DNA of 64,000 nt, from contig CAMLRS010000003.1 in assembly GCA_946482515.1 (NCBI GenBank), positions 186,001 through 250,000 of the forward strand, read 5' to 3'. Source of the DNA: an uncultured Flavobacteriales bacterium (GTDB lineage: Bacteria; Bacteroidota; Bacteroidia; Flavobacteriales; Crocinitomicaceae). Below, piece by piece: positions 26,089 to 34,323 of this stretch. The notes beneath the pieces were generated by a model. The model had not been told where the DNA came from and did not search any database. It saw nothing but the letters and a program-made list of their open reading frames with translations. Each line of letters starts with the position of its first letter. Position 1 is the first letter of the stretch. Made by a program: the position numbers and the translations under genes.

Positions 26089-26535
26089 CTAATGAACCGA
26101 CTCAATGGTGTAGGAAGTGGCATTCACCAGGCAGCGATCGCCGCTTTTCTTTCCTAAGAGCTGTTGCGCGAGCGGAGCGGAAGGACTGATAAAATAAATT
26201 CGTTGCTGATCGGCTTCGACAACACCCAGCGGAATGCCGATGTAAAACCAGCCGTGATCCGTTTGGATCAGCGATCCGTTTTCGATAGTGGTGGACTCTT
26301 TTTGGGTTTCAAGCGCCGGTATTAGGGCCAGCTGACGATTGGTCTCGGCAAGCTGCACCTGGATTTTTCCGATTTCCTGTTGTCCCATCGCACGTGAAGT
26401 CTCGTATTTGTCGCCGACAGAGCTTTTGGTGTCTTCCGACAGGTCTTTTTGAAGATCATTCAGTTGACGCGTCAGTTCTTCCCTGCGGGCGAGCAGAACG
26501 GCCTTTCCCTGTTGCAATAAGGTGATTTTATTCAT
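26089..26535 (-). CDS. GreA/GreB-like protein
   Basis: A 148-residue protein: an N-terminal antiparallel coiled coil (about 5-75, with DKYETSRAMGQQEI) and a C-terminal FKBP-like domain typical of Gre elongation factors (about 80-148, ending SPSAPLAQQLLGKKSGD). Gre factors rescue stalled RNA polymerase by stimulating transcript cleavage. The tip acidic pair of true GreA is not obvious, so this is a Gre-fold relative rather than the main factor. The start overlaps the end of a glycosyltransferase gene by 8 bases. Proteins like this have been labelled 3-oxoacyl-ACP synthase in databases; nothing in the sequence supports that. Confidence 0.72.
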   Translation of the reverse strand: MNKITLLQQGKAVLLARREELTRQLNDLQKDLSEDTKSSVGDKYETSRAMGQQEIGKIQVQLAETNRQLALIPALETQKESTTIENGSLIQTDHGWFYIGIPLGVVEADQQRIYFISPSAPLAQQLLGKKSGDRCLVNATSYTIESVH

Positions 26536-27670
26536 CGTGCGTATCGAAATGCCGGTGAAACAGCTCGCTGAGCTGAGCGATTACTTTTTCCTCGCTGAAT
26601 TCCAATCCCGCTTTACGGATGTGCTGAGGATCATAAGTCGTTTCCTTGTCTATGATCTGTTGCATGGCTTTGGCCAGCGCTTCGGAATTTTTCGCCGGGA
26701 TCTGAATGCCCAAAGACGGATCGAGATCTTTACCGATCCCAACCGGCGTGGTAATGGTCGGAATACCGGAAAGCCACGCTTCGACCAATACAATGCTGAA
26801 GGTTTCGTAAGACGAGCACAGCACAAACGCATCGTGCTGACGCATTTCGGCCGCAATGCTTTCCCAGGAAGAAGGTCCCACAAAACGGAAATGACCGGAA
26901 ATGCCCATTTTGGCAGCCTTTTCTTCCCATTTGCGCGTTGGCTGATCGGAAATGATCGTCATGTGCACCTGCGGATAACCGTTCTGGACACAGTGTTTGA
27001 CTGCTTCGAGCAATAAATGGGGATCTTTTACCTGCTCGTCCAGTGTAGAAACATGCAGGAAATTGGAACTGCTATCCGGCTTGTTCTCAGCAATCGAAAA
27101 CAACTGCGTATCGACAAAATTGTGGAGTACCGTTGTTCGCGTTGTTGGAAAAACGTGTTTCATGTCGTTCTTCAGGAAATCCGAACAGGCCAGGAGCTCA
27201 TTGATATGTACGCTGGTCCGTTTGATAATGGTACGCTGCAGGCGACTGAGGTGTTTGCGGGCTTCCTGACGATAATAAGAAGCGTGCTCCATCACGATCA
27301 ACGGACAATGGTAGAACTTCTTCGCCTGGATGAACTGCAACCCGCGTGGCAGGATGACGTGAGCGAATACGAGGTCGACGTCTTCCACTAAATCCAGCGC
27401 TCGGTTCAGGGCTTTTCGCTGTGTGAACCAATGCCAGAAACGGTTTTTGTGAACGGGATGGTAAATCCGAACGGTGCGAACGCCGTTCTCTTCGCGGATG
27501 TCTTCTTCGATCTTCGTGCAGGAGGCGTCGCCGCGCGTATGGATGACCGAAACTTCATATTCAGCGCTCAGAAGCTGGGCAAAGCGCTCCACGAAATTCC
27601 CCGAAAAGAGGTCCAGCCTGGTTGGATACCAGGAGCTCATGATCAGAATATGTCGCCGCACTGTACTCAC
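26528..27670 (-). CDS. Family 4 (GT-B) glycosyltransferase
   Basis: A 380-residue cytoplasmic GT-B enzyme. The N-terminal Rossmann domain starts with HILIMSSWYPTRLDLFSGNF, a classic beta-1/glycine loop; HVILPRGLQ and the C-terminal donor site FVLCSSYETFSIVLVEAW, with the E-x7-E pattern, are clear. It transfers a sugar from a nucleotide donor, probably to surface polysaccharide or lipid. Translation most likely begins at the GTG at 27670; the next ATG (27640) would cut the first strand. It is coupled to the Gre-like gene downstream. No other sugar genes are adjacent, so the product is unknown. Confidence 0.88.
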   Translation of the reverse strand: MSTVRRHILIMSSWYPTRLDLFSGNFVERFAQLLSAEYEVSVIHTRGDASCTKIEEDIREENGVRTVRIYHPVHKNRFWHWFTQRKALNRALDLVEDVDLVFAHVILPRGLQFIQAKKFYHCPLIVMEHASYYRQEARKHLSRLQRTIIKRTSVHINELLACSDFLKNDMKHVFPTTRTTVLHNFVDTQLFSIAENKPDSSSNFLHVSTLDEQVKDPHLLLEAVKHCVQNGYPQVHMTIISDQPTRKWEEKAAKMGISGHFRFVGPSSWESIAAEMRQHDAFVLCSSYETFSIVLVEAWLSGIPTITTPVGIGKDLDPSLGIQIPAKNSEALAKAMQQIIDKETTYDPQHIRKAGLEFSEEKVIAQLSELFHRHFDTHDE

Positions 27671-27695
27671 ACGCTTCAGTTCGGCTAAAAATACA

Positions 27696-28982
27696 TCAAT
27701 TAACCGATAATCGCACGGTTTTGTGAGTTCCTGAACGGGAAACGGACAGAAAATAAATACCCGGCGTCAGTAAGGCCGTGTTGATCTTTCCGTTAGCAAA
27801 CTGACCGTTAAATGATTGGCCGAGGGTATTTGTTAGTTGAACGATGTCTTCCTCTTTCCAACCTGTGAGCGTTACTTCATTTCCATTCGATGGATTCGGA
27901 AACAGCTGCAGTTGATCCAGTTCCCATTCGGTGGTTTGCAGCGTACAGCTCAGGCGATTGATGTATTGCCAGATCGTGTCGTTGTATTGCGACGAAACCA
28001 AGCTGTTGCCGTCGTCGAGTCCCATGCGCATCACGACCATTCCGTTCGAAGGCACGATGTTGATGATCTGACCGTCTTTTCCCAGGGCTGCGTACATATC
28101 GTCCGGCGCGTTCGGCATCGGGCTTCCGGGAAAGGAAAACTGTAGCTGCGGCACCATGAATGAGCTTTGTCCGTTGAGCCAGGTCAGGTAGCCATACGAA
28201 GGATTGATCGTCTGGGAAGAAGTGGTCATTTCCTGGAAATACACCGGATCATCCAGAACAGGTGTGCCGTTCCAGGAGCCTTCGCCCAGGAGCAACAATC
28301 CGAAACGCGCCATGCTACGGGCATTGGAAATGAATACGTTGTTGTAGCCGACTGGAAGGTAAAAACCATTCATACCAATAGGTTGCCGGATTTTCTGTGT
28401 CACCCAGTTGTTGAGCGTCATTCCGGTCGCATCGGCGATAACGTCGTCGAGCAGTGTATAAGGCGCATTGTGGTAAGCCCAGCGCAGCCCCGGATCTGTG
28501 AGGTATTGCAGGCAAGCAGGATCGGTGCAGTAGAAATCGCCCGCGTCATTGAGGCCGCTGGTCATGGTCAGCTGGTGACGAATGGTGATTTTCTCTTCCT
28601 GCTGCGGCGTCATGCTCGTCCAGCCTTCACCAAGGTAATCGGATGTCGTATCGTCGATCGAAAGGAAACCTTCTTCCTGTGCAATACCGACCGCAACGGC
28701 TGTGAGTGTTTTTCCGGCCGAATTCCAGACCCAAAGGCTATCGGCAGTAAACGTCCCGAAGTACTTTTCGAGCACGATGCGCCCGTCTTTGAGCAGGATA
28801 AACGCCTTGGAATTGGTGTTGTCGAGGTAATCGTACAACGCATCGATGGAATCTTCGCACCAGCCTAAAGTAGCAGGATCGGTGGTTTCCCAGGTCGATC
28901 CCATGTTGGGTGGAAAATACAATTGGGCACGCGCCTGAGTGGCAGCGCAAACGCAGAGTAGCAGGAATATCAGCTTTTTCAT
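27696..28982 (-). CDS. T9SS-exported serine hydrolase (beta-lactamase class C fold)
   Basis: A 428-residue secreted enzyme. A signal peptide (1-20) leads into a serine beta-lactamase/DD-peptidase-like domain with the nucleophile motif SAGK at 88-91 and the second motif YHN at 170-172; KDG at about 300 may be the third. The C-terminal 75 residues (from LFPNPSNG) are a type A T9SS sorting domain with GIYFLSV. It would act outside the cell as an esterase or peptidase; lactamase activity is not implied. The gene stands alone on the minus strand with word-array repeats upstream. Confidence 0.88.
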   Translation of the reverse strand: MKKLIFLLLCVCAATQARAQLYFPPNMGSTWETTDPATLGWCEDSIDALYDYLDNTNSKAFILLKDGRIVLEKYFGTFTADSLWVWNSAGKTLTAVAVGIAQEEGFLSIDDTTSDYLGEGWTSMTPQQEEKITIRHQLTMTSGLNDAGDFYCTDPACLQYLTDPGLRWAYHNAPYTLLDDVIADATGMTLNNWVTQKIRQPIGMNGFYLPVGYNNVFISNARSMARFGLLLLGEGSWNGTPVLDDPVYFQEMTTSSQTINPSYGYLTWLNGQSSFMVPQLQFSFPGSPMPNAPDDMYAALGKDGQIINIVPSNGMVVMRMGLDDGNSLVSSQYNDTIWQYINRLSCTLQTTEWELDQLQLFPNPSNGNEVTLTGWKEEDIVQLTNTLGQSFNGQFANGKINTALLTPGIYFLSVSRSGTHKTVRLSVN

Positions 28983-29022
28983 GCAGTTGAGTTGATGCAG
29001 GAAAAGTACGAATTATTGTTTT

Positions 29023-29070
29023 TCGGTCTTCAGTCTTCGGTATTTCAGTCTTCAGTCGACGGTCTTTCAG
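29023..29070. repeat. CTTCAGTC word array
   Basis: Tandem TCGGTCTTCAGTCTTCGG and TTCAGTCTTCAGTC words lie upstream of the serine hydrolase gene. A short member of the window's word-array class. Confidence 0.6.
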
Positions 29071-29149
29071 CAAGCAGTAAACAGTTGTGACTCATTTTGT
29101 GTTTCGGATGGAAAATTAATTCCTTTAGCCGTATGAGTTTTTAAACTTT

Positions 29150-29381
29150 CCCGATTGCGGCCTGCAGGTTATGGCTTTTTTGTTTCACGCTAATGAGGCC
29201 TTTCGGTTGATAATCCGAAGCCAATTCTGTTCGGCAGGGCTAGCCGATCCAGGAAAGCGCTTGCGTTTGGGATCCTGATCCCACCTTTCCGTGGATCGGC
29301 CCATGTCGGACAGAATTTCCTTTGCAATCGGGATCGATGCGTTTTTTTGCTACTTTTTTGGGGCTACGGCCAAAAAAGTAG
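29150..29381. other. Nested multi-hairpin intergenic element
   Basis: In a 480-base gene-free stretch (28983-29462), several inverted pairs nest. The outer arms are CCCGATTGC (29150-29158) and GCAATCGGG (29324-29332). Inside are a hairpin GGCCTTTCGG/CCGAAGCC (about 29198-29222) and a long imperfect stem of about 35 bp per arm (29224-29316), tipped by GGGATC/GATCCC. A 12-bp perfect stem (29350-29361 with 29370-29381) follows outside. The minus strand also has an open frame ending at 29185, with an ATG at 29304 giving 39 codons (starts MGRSTERWDQDPK). It looks like a mobile palindromic repeat or a structured RNA; I cannot decide between them. Confidence 0.6.
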
Positions 29382-29462
29382 GGGCAGATATTTTTTTGGA
29401 CGAGTAACGCAACCGCCCGTAAACGGGCAGAAAGATCGAACTAATAAACTAGCTTCAACGAA

Positions 29463-30602
29463 TTATACGAGTGCTTTTGCATAGATCTCTTTCAGCTGTT
29501 CCAGCGCGAAATCGATTTCGGCTTTGGTGGTGTAGCGGGAGAAGGAAAAACGGGCATTCGGACGGGAACCATCGGCGCCAATGCCTTCCAGTACGTGGGA
29601 ACCTTTCGTAGAACCGGAAGAACAGGCACTTCCACCACTGCAGGCAACACCTTTCAAATCCAGTGTAAACAACAGCATGGAAGCTTTTTCAGTGGCCGGC
29701 AAACAGACGTTCAACACGGTGTAAAGGCTTTGCGCAGGATCGGTTTCACCGTGAAAATACACTTCCGAAAAATTGCTTTTCAGTTGCTCCATCATGTAGT
29801 TTTTCAAGCCCTGTACATGGTCCTGGTGCTCCTGGATATCGGTGTTGGCAAGCTCCAGCGCTTTCGCCAGTCCGACAATTCCGTAGAGGTTTTCCGTTCC
29901 GCCACGGAGACCGCGTTCCTGTGCGCCACCGTGGATCAGTGCTTCGGCACGTACGTTTTTATTGACATACAGGAAACCGATGCCTTTCGGGCCGTGGAAT
30001 TTATGTGCTGCGCAGGTGATGAAATCGATGTCGAGCGCTTTCAGGTCGAACGGGTAGTGGCCCATTGTCTGAACGGTATCTGAGTGGAAAAAAGCACCAT
30101 ACTGGCGACACAGCTGGCTCACTTTTTCCAATGGCAGCAAGGTTCCGATCTCATTATTGGCGTGCATCAGCGAAACCAGTGTCGGTTTTTGATCTTTCAG
30201 GTAGCCTTCGAGCTCTTCCAGGTTCACATGACCTTTGGAATCCACACTCAGCCAGACAGCTTCGATGTTTTTTTCCTTCGCCAATGCTTCGATGGTATGC
30301 CCAACGGCGTGGTGTTCGATGGAAGTGGAAATGATGCGTTTTACACCCAGCGTCAGGATGGCTGTGGTGAGCGCCATGTTATCGGCTTCTGTTCCGCCCG
30401 AAGTAAAGATCAGCTCGGAAGGCGAGCAGTTGAGCATTTTTGCAATGGAACGACGCGAAGTTTCAATGACCGCTTTTGCCTGTCGACCGAAATAGTGCGT
30501 CGAAGAAGGATTCCCGAATTCGTTTTGAAGCAAAGGGATCATCGCTTCGGCTACTTCAGGGGCAAGAGGTGTTGTTGCAGCATTGTCAAGGTAAACTCGC
30601 AT
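29463..30602 (-). CDS. Cysteine desulfurase (IscS/NifS family)
   Basis: A 379-residue PLP enzyme that takes sulfur from cysteine for Fe-S clusters and tRNA thiolation. The PLP lysine is K201 in CAAHKFHGPKG, and the persulfide Cys is C327 in SGGSACSSGS, the IscS-type loop. The start MRVYLDNAATTPL is the standard family N-terminus. No iscU or suf gene is nearby, so it may serve tRNA modification or general sulfur transfer. It is flanked on both sides by long repeat-filled spacers, so it is probably transcribed alone. Confidence 0.95.
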   Translation of the reverse strand: MRVYLDNAATTPLAPEVAEAMIPLLQNEFGNPSSTHYFGRQAKAVIETSRRSIAKMLNCSPSELIFTSGGTEADNMALTTAILTLGVKRIISTSIEHHAVGHTIEALAKEKNIEAVWLSVDSKGHVNLEELEGYLKDQKPTLVSLMHANNEIGTLLPLEKVSQLCRQYGAFFHSDTVQTMGHYPFDLKALDIDFITCAAHKFHGPKGIGFLYVNKNVRAEALIHGGAQERGLRGGTENLYGIVGLAKALELANTDIQEHQDHVQGLKNYMMEQLKSNFSEVYFHGETDPAQSLYTVLNVCLPATEKASMLLFTLDLKGVACSGGSACSSGSTKGSHVLEGIGADGSRPNARFSFSRYTTKAEIDFALEQLKEIYAKALV

Positions 30603-30685
30603 GAAATCTTTTTCCGCGAAGTTAGCTTTTTGGTCACGTATTTACGCTCAAAAAGGGGCGGAATCTTGTATTTCTATAGAATCTT

Positions 30686-31067
30686 ACCGCAAAGGCGCAG
30701 AGGGCGCAAAGTTTTAGTTGGATATGCCAAGTATGTGTTGTGAGTGTACTACCAGAACAAGACGCTTTGCGAACTTAGCGGTAAAAAATGTTATTGGGTG
30801 ATTGAATATGCAGCTCCACTTGTGGATGCTGCCTCTTTGTTTCCTTAAAAAACACAGCACATCCAAATAGCCTTTGTGCCTTTGTGGTGAAAAAACTTAA
30901 GAGCTTTGCGTACTCTGCGCCTTTGCGGTAAAAAGTGATTGAATATGCAGCTCACTTGTGGATGCTGCCTCTTTGTTTCCTTAAAAATGCAGCACATCAA
31001 AATAGCCTTTGTGCCTTTTGTGGTGAAAAACTTAAGAGCTTTGCGTACTCTGCGCCTTTGCGGTAAA
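30686..31067. repeat. CTTTGCG repeat block with 137-bp tandem duplication
   Basis: This gene-free spacer (30603-31069) contains two head-to-tail copies of one unit, 30798-30934 and 30935-31067, differing by a few bases and small indels. Each copy holds a near-palindrome, CAGC(T)CACTTGTGGATGCTG, and ends in CTCTGCGCCTTTGCGGT (30913-30929 and 31048-31064). A perfect 17-bp complement of this end stands at 30686-30702, so the block is an inverted-repeat structure. A related shorter site lies at 33570-33611. Confidence 0.85.
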
Positions 31068-31069
31068 GA

Positions 31070-31594
31070 TTAATCCTTCCCCAGGATCGCCCTAAAAGTT
31101 TCCTTTCCTTCAGGCAAACGCACCAGGTTGCGAAAGAGCAAAACCGTACGTTCAAGTCGCTTTTCCGGTGTTTTGGCTGTACTGACAAAGTTCAGGATGT
31201 AGCGTTGCATGGCTGGCGTGAGATTGGAGAATCGGCGAAAGGTTTCCGGATCCTGTTCCCACAAAACGGTGATTTCTTCGGCCACGGGCACGCCGTATTC
31301 GGAATCGTCTTTTGCCAGGCTCACGTCGACTTCGTCTCCGACGGCTTTCCCGATTTTTTTCAGTCGTGGCGCATTTACGGTGATACAGCCGCTGCCTTCG
31401 CCCATGGCGAGTATGCCGCATTGCCAGCTGATTTTGCCATCGAGCGTAATGATCAGTCGCTGGTTGAAATTGCCTTTTTCAAATTTACCGGGTAATTGTT
31501 CCAGGATCGCAGGCGGAACTTCCACCACGATGTAATTCAGGTAGTGAAGGTGCTCAACCGTTGTACGGTAAGAAACAAGAGGTGCGTTGCTCAT
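31070..31594 (-). CDS. DUF1905 / YdeI-OmdA family protein
   Basis: From the ATG at 31594 it has 174 residues. The N-terminal half is a DUF1905 beta-barrel (HYLNYIVVEVPPAI, FNQRLIITLDGK, KKIGKAVGDEVDVSLAKD). The C-terminal half is the helical YdeI/OmpD-associated region (LTPAMQRYILNFVSTAKTPE, then a RLERTVLLFRN helix). This two-part layout is frequent in Bacteroidota; its function is not established, though YdeI relatives were linked to bacteriocin or peptide resistance. It ends 3 bases beyond the repeat block and starts 19 bases before the next gene's stop. Confidence 0.82.
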   Translation of the reverse strand: MSNAPLVSYRTTVEHLHYLNYIVVEVPPAILEQLPGKFEKGNFNQRLIITLDGKISWQCGILAMGEGSGCITVNAPRLKKIGKAVGDEVDVSLAKDDSEYGVPVAEEITVLWEQDPETFRRFSNLTPAMQRYILNFVSTAKTPEKRLERTVLLFRNLVRLPEGKETFRAILGKD

Positions 31595-31613
31595 GGCTGA
31601 AGCAGTTGGAACC

Positions 31614-32078
31614 TTATTCTTCCGGTTCGAACGATTGTTTGGTCTTAAAAAGGATTTCCAGCGCTTTTTCAAGTCCTTCCGGTTGGGAATGCGCCTCGAA
31701 AACGACGCGTTTGGTGCCTTTTTCGGTTACGATCTCAATGTACTCGGCTCCGCCATCGGCGCAATCCGGGCAGCCGATCGTTTCCGGCATCGTTTCCCAT
31801 TTATTCCAATCGATGGCGTTGATCAGCGCATCGAAATCGGCTTTTGAATAATCGCGTACGGTTTCTTTCGTTGGATAGCTGTCTCCGTTGCGGCTCGATT
31901 GCGTGTACACGACCTTTCCCGGTGTATAGACCAATTCACGCGTGCAATAGCCCACACAATGCCCGAAGCTTACGCCATGTTTCAGGGAAAGCACCTGTGT
32001 ATCTGTCTGCGCTTTTTTAGTCGTGTTGCAGCTCAGCAGGAAGGTGGTGATCAGCGCAAGAAAAAACAATTGTTTCAT
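31614..32078 (-). CDS. Lipoprotein resembling DUF6438 family
   Basis: A 154-residue lipoprotein. The ATG at 32078 gives a signal MKQLFFLALITTFLLSCN with a good lipobox (Cys 17); the frame extends 12 codons upstream without need. The mature part has a GHCVGYC block, then a beta-rich body with DFDALINAIDWNKWETM and GCPDCADGG. The cysteine pairs suggest metal or disulfide binding. The overall look fits DUF6438-type lipoproteins, but I hold that loosely. It is divergent from recF with 80 bases between. Confidence 0.65.
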   Translation of the reverse strand: MKQLFFLALITTFLLSCNTTKKAQTDTQVLSLKHGVSFGHCVGYCTRELVYTPGKVVYTQSSRNGDSYPTKETVRDYSKADFDALINAIDWNKWETMPETIGCPDCADGGAEYIEIVTEKGTKRVVFEAHSQPEGLEKALEILFKTKQSFEPEE

Positions 32079-32146
32079 GGTATGCAAGTATTTGTACAGC
32101 TTTCGAAAATACAATTATTCTGCCAGGAGTAAATCGCTAAAATGGC

Positions 32147-32154
32147 TAACTTTG
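32147..32154 (+). promoter_or_regulatory. -7 element TAACTTTG next to the recF start
   Basis: A perfect TAnnTTTG ends only 4 bases before the recF ATG at 32159. If used, transcription would start at or within a few bases of the ATG, giving a leaderless message. No clear TTG is present at the right spacing. Confidence 0.45.
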
Positions 32155-32158
32155 CTTT

Positions 32159-33253
32159 ATGTACATCCGCTCGCTTTCGTTGGTCAATTTCAAGAATCAT
32201 GCAGAGGCTGAATTTCAGCTGATTGATGGTGTGAATTGCATCGTTGGGCGGAATGGCGCCGGAAAAACCAACGTGCTGGATGCGATTCATTACCTGAGCA
32301 TGTGCCGCTCGTACCTGAATCCGCTCGACAAGCAGAACATCCGCTTTGAGCAGCAGTTTTTTGTCATCCAGGCCGAATGGATTAAGCAGGAAAACGTGAA
32401 TGCGCTCTATTGCGCCGTGAAAACGGGAGCCAAGAAGGTTTTCAAAAAGAACAAAAAGGAATATGACAAGCTGGCCGATCACATCGGCTTGTTCCCGGTG
32501 GTGATGATTTCGCCTTATGATGCCGACCTGATTTCAGAAGGCAGCGATATCCGGCGAAAATGGATCGATGGTATTATCAGCCAATTCGATCGTCCGTACC
32601 TGGAAGACTTGCAGCGCTATAACAAAGTAGTGGAGCAGCGCAACGCTTTGTTGAAACAGCAATATGAAACCGGCTTTTTCGACCGCGAATCGCTGGATGT
32701 CTGGGATGCACAAATGGTGCGTTACGGTCGAACGATCTTTGAAAAGCGCACTGCCTTCGTCGAAGCGTTCATTCCGTTGTTCCGTCATTACTACCAATGG
32801 ATTTCCGGCGGAGAAGAGCAAGTAGCCATGGAATACCATTCGGCGTTGCAGCACGGCGATTTCGAACAGCTCCTACGCGATTCCCGCATGAAAGACGAGC
32901 GGGCGCATTATTCCACTTGCGGCGTCCACAAAGACGATGTGCTCTTCACCATCGAAGGCCATCCGATCAAGAAATTCGGTTCGCAGGGACAGCAGAAGAG
33001 CTTCCTGATCGCGCTCCGTCTGGCCCAGTTCGATTGGCTGAAAGAACGCCTGGGTGTTAGCCCGATCCTGCTGCTCGACGATATTTTCGATAAGCTCGAC
33101 AATCACCGTGTGGCCCAGCTGATGTCGCTGGTATCGCAGCAGACCTTCGGGCAGGTCGTAGTCACCGATACAGATGAAATCCGGGTTTCCGGCATTTTTC
33201 AGTCTATAGGCGTAACGCCACATTTATTATTATTTGATGAGCAGGTAGCATGA
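32159..33253 (+). CDS. recF: DNA replication and repair protein RecF
   Basis: RecF is an SMC-like ATPase that loads RecA at single-strand gaps with RecO and RecR. The 364 residues show the P-loop GRNGAGKT at 30-37, a signature region around CGVHKDDVLF and GSQGQQKSFLIALRLAQ, and a Walker B strand PILLLDDIFDKLD. Length is normal. The stop overlaps the dciA-like gene (ATGA). dnaA and dnaN, often neighbours in other phyla, are not here; recF next to dciA is the usual Bacteroidota order. Confidence 0.97.
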   Translation: MYIRSLSLVNFKNHAEAEFQLIDGVNCIVGRNGAGKTNVLDAIHYLSMCRSYLNPLDKQNIRFEQQFFVIQAEWIKQENVNALYCAVKTGAKKVFKKNKKEYDKLADHIGLFPVVMISPYDADLISEGSDIRRKWIDGIISQFDRPYLEDLQRYNKVVEQRNALLKQQYETGFFDRESLDVWDAQMVRYGRTIFEKRTAFVEAFIPLFRHYYQWISGGEEQVAMEYHSALQHGDFEQLLRDSRMKDERAHYSTCGVHKDDVLFTIEGHPIKKFGSQGQQKSFLIALRLAQFDWLKERLGVSPILLLDDIFDKLDNHRVAQLMSLVSQQTFGQVVVTDTDEIRVSGIFQSIGVTPHLLLFDEQVA

Positions 33254-33561
33254 AAGACTGGAACGAACAAAAACGATCGGGCGAGCCGACATCCATGGGT
33301 GATGTCGTAGACAAACTGCTGCGTGCCTACCAGCTGAAAGGCAAAATGGTTGAAATGGATGTGCTGAACCGCTGGGAAGAAATGATGGGGAAAGCCGTCG
33401 CTATTCGCACAACCGGTTTGGAAATCCGTGGAAAAGTGCTCCATATAACGCTGAATTCTTCCGTCATGCGCGACGAGCTGATGCACGGGAAAGAGATCAT
33501 CAAGGAGCGCGTTAACCAGATTGCCGGATTTCGGATTATTGAAGACGTTTGGTTTTCCTGA
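33250..33561 (+). CDS. DUF721 (DciA-like) protein
   Basis: A 103-residue protein of the DUF721 family, whose studied member DciA loads the replicative helicase DnaB in bacteria without DnaC. The KH-like core is recognisable: VVDKLLRAYQLKGKMVEMDVLNRWEEMMG in parts, LEIRGKVLHITLNSSVMRDEL, IIKERVNQ. The start overlaps recF by ATGA, so the two are translationally coupled. A short CTTTGCG-type repeat and the convergent marC follow. Confidence 0.9.
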   Translation: MKDWNEQKRSGEPTSMGDVVDKLLRAYQLKGKMVEMDVLNRWEEMMGKAVAIRTTGLEIRGKVLHITLNSSVMRDELMHGKEIIKERVNQIAGFRIIEDVWFS

Positions 33562-33569
33562 ATGCTTTT

Positions 33570-33611
33570 ACCGAAAAGTTCGCAGAGCTTCATGCAAAGT
33601 CCGCAAAGCTT
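33570..33611. repeat. Short CTTTGCG-family repeat
   Basis: ACCGAAAAGTTCGCAGAGC and AAAGTCCGCAAAGC words fill the gap between convergent dciA-like and marC genes. It resembles the CGCAAAG/GCAGAG vocabulary of the block at 30686-31067. Confidence 0.55.
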
Positions 33612-34238
33612 TTAAACGCTTTTCAGTAACGACAATACGGAAGAACTTACGTATTCGATTCCTATCGCGATAACGATAAACCCGATGATGCGGGAAATGG
33701 AGTTGATGCCCGAAGCGCCCAGTAGTTTGACGATGTAATGCGAGCTTTTCAGGATCAGGAAGGCGGTCAGGCACACACTGACGATTGCGCAGATCGCGAT
33801 AATGATCTCCAGGCTTTGGCTGTATTCCTGGTTGTACGTAATCAATAAGGAAATAGAACCGGGGCCAGCCAGCATCGGAATAGCCAGCGGTGTAAGGGAA
33901 ATATCGCTGCGTTTCATCACGTCTTCCTGCACCCGCGCTTTCTGCATCCCTTTGTGTTTGGTAAACGAACCTGTGAGCAGCGCAAAACCGGAAGTAACGA
34001 TGATCAGGCCACCGGCGATGCGTAGCGAATGAATGGTAATGCCGAAGAAGCTCAGCACGTATTTACCGGCAAAAAAAGCAATGAGCAAGATAATAAGCGT
34101 ATTGAAAGCCGTCCAGAGCGAAATGCGGTCGCGTTCCTTTTTCGGATCGTCTTTGGTTAAGCCCACAAATACCGGGACGGTTCCAAGCGGGTTAATCACA
34201 GAGAAAAGTCCGGCAAAGATGTACATGAAAAGTTCCAT
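33612..34238 (-). CDS. MarC family integral membrane protein
   Basis: A 208-residue inner-membrane protein with six predicted helices. MarC features are INPLGTVPVFVGLT in the first helix, LRIAGGLIIVTSGFALL, and LTPLAIPMLAGPGSISLLI, a second NP/GP half that mirrors the first. The family was once called multiple-antibiotic resistance but its transport role is unproven. The start is the ATG at 34238; the gene converges with dciA and stands alone. Confidence 0.92.
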   Translation of the reverse strand: MELFMYIFAGLFSVINPLGTVPVFVGLTKDDPKKERDRISLWTAFNTLIILLIAFFAGKYVLSFFGITIHSLRIAGGLIIVTSGFALLTGSFTKHKGMQKARVQEDVMKRSDISLTPLAIPMLAGPGSISLLITYNQEYSQSLEIIIAICAIVSVCLTAFLILKSSHYIVKLLGASGINSISRIIGFIVIAIGIEYVSSSVLSLLKSV

Positions 34239-34323
34239 TGTTTTTTCTGCAAAGTTCCCGGTTTAAGTACCACCGCATGTTCCGCGAATATTATGAAACC
34301 GTTTTCAAATCAGTTTTCCAGTC

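Noticed and set aside
26089..26535. 3-oxoacyl-ACP synthase
   Set aside because: A label sometimes used for this family; the sequence has a Gre-type coiled coil and FKBP-like domain and no ketosynthase motif.
29463..30602. Selenocysteine lyase or SufS-type enzyme
   Set aside because: The catalytic loop SGGSACSSGS is of IscS/NifS type and the N-terminus lacks the SufS features.
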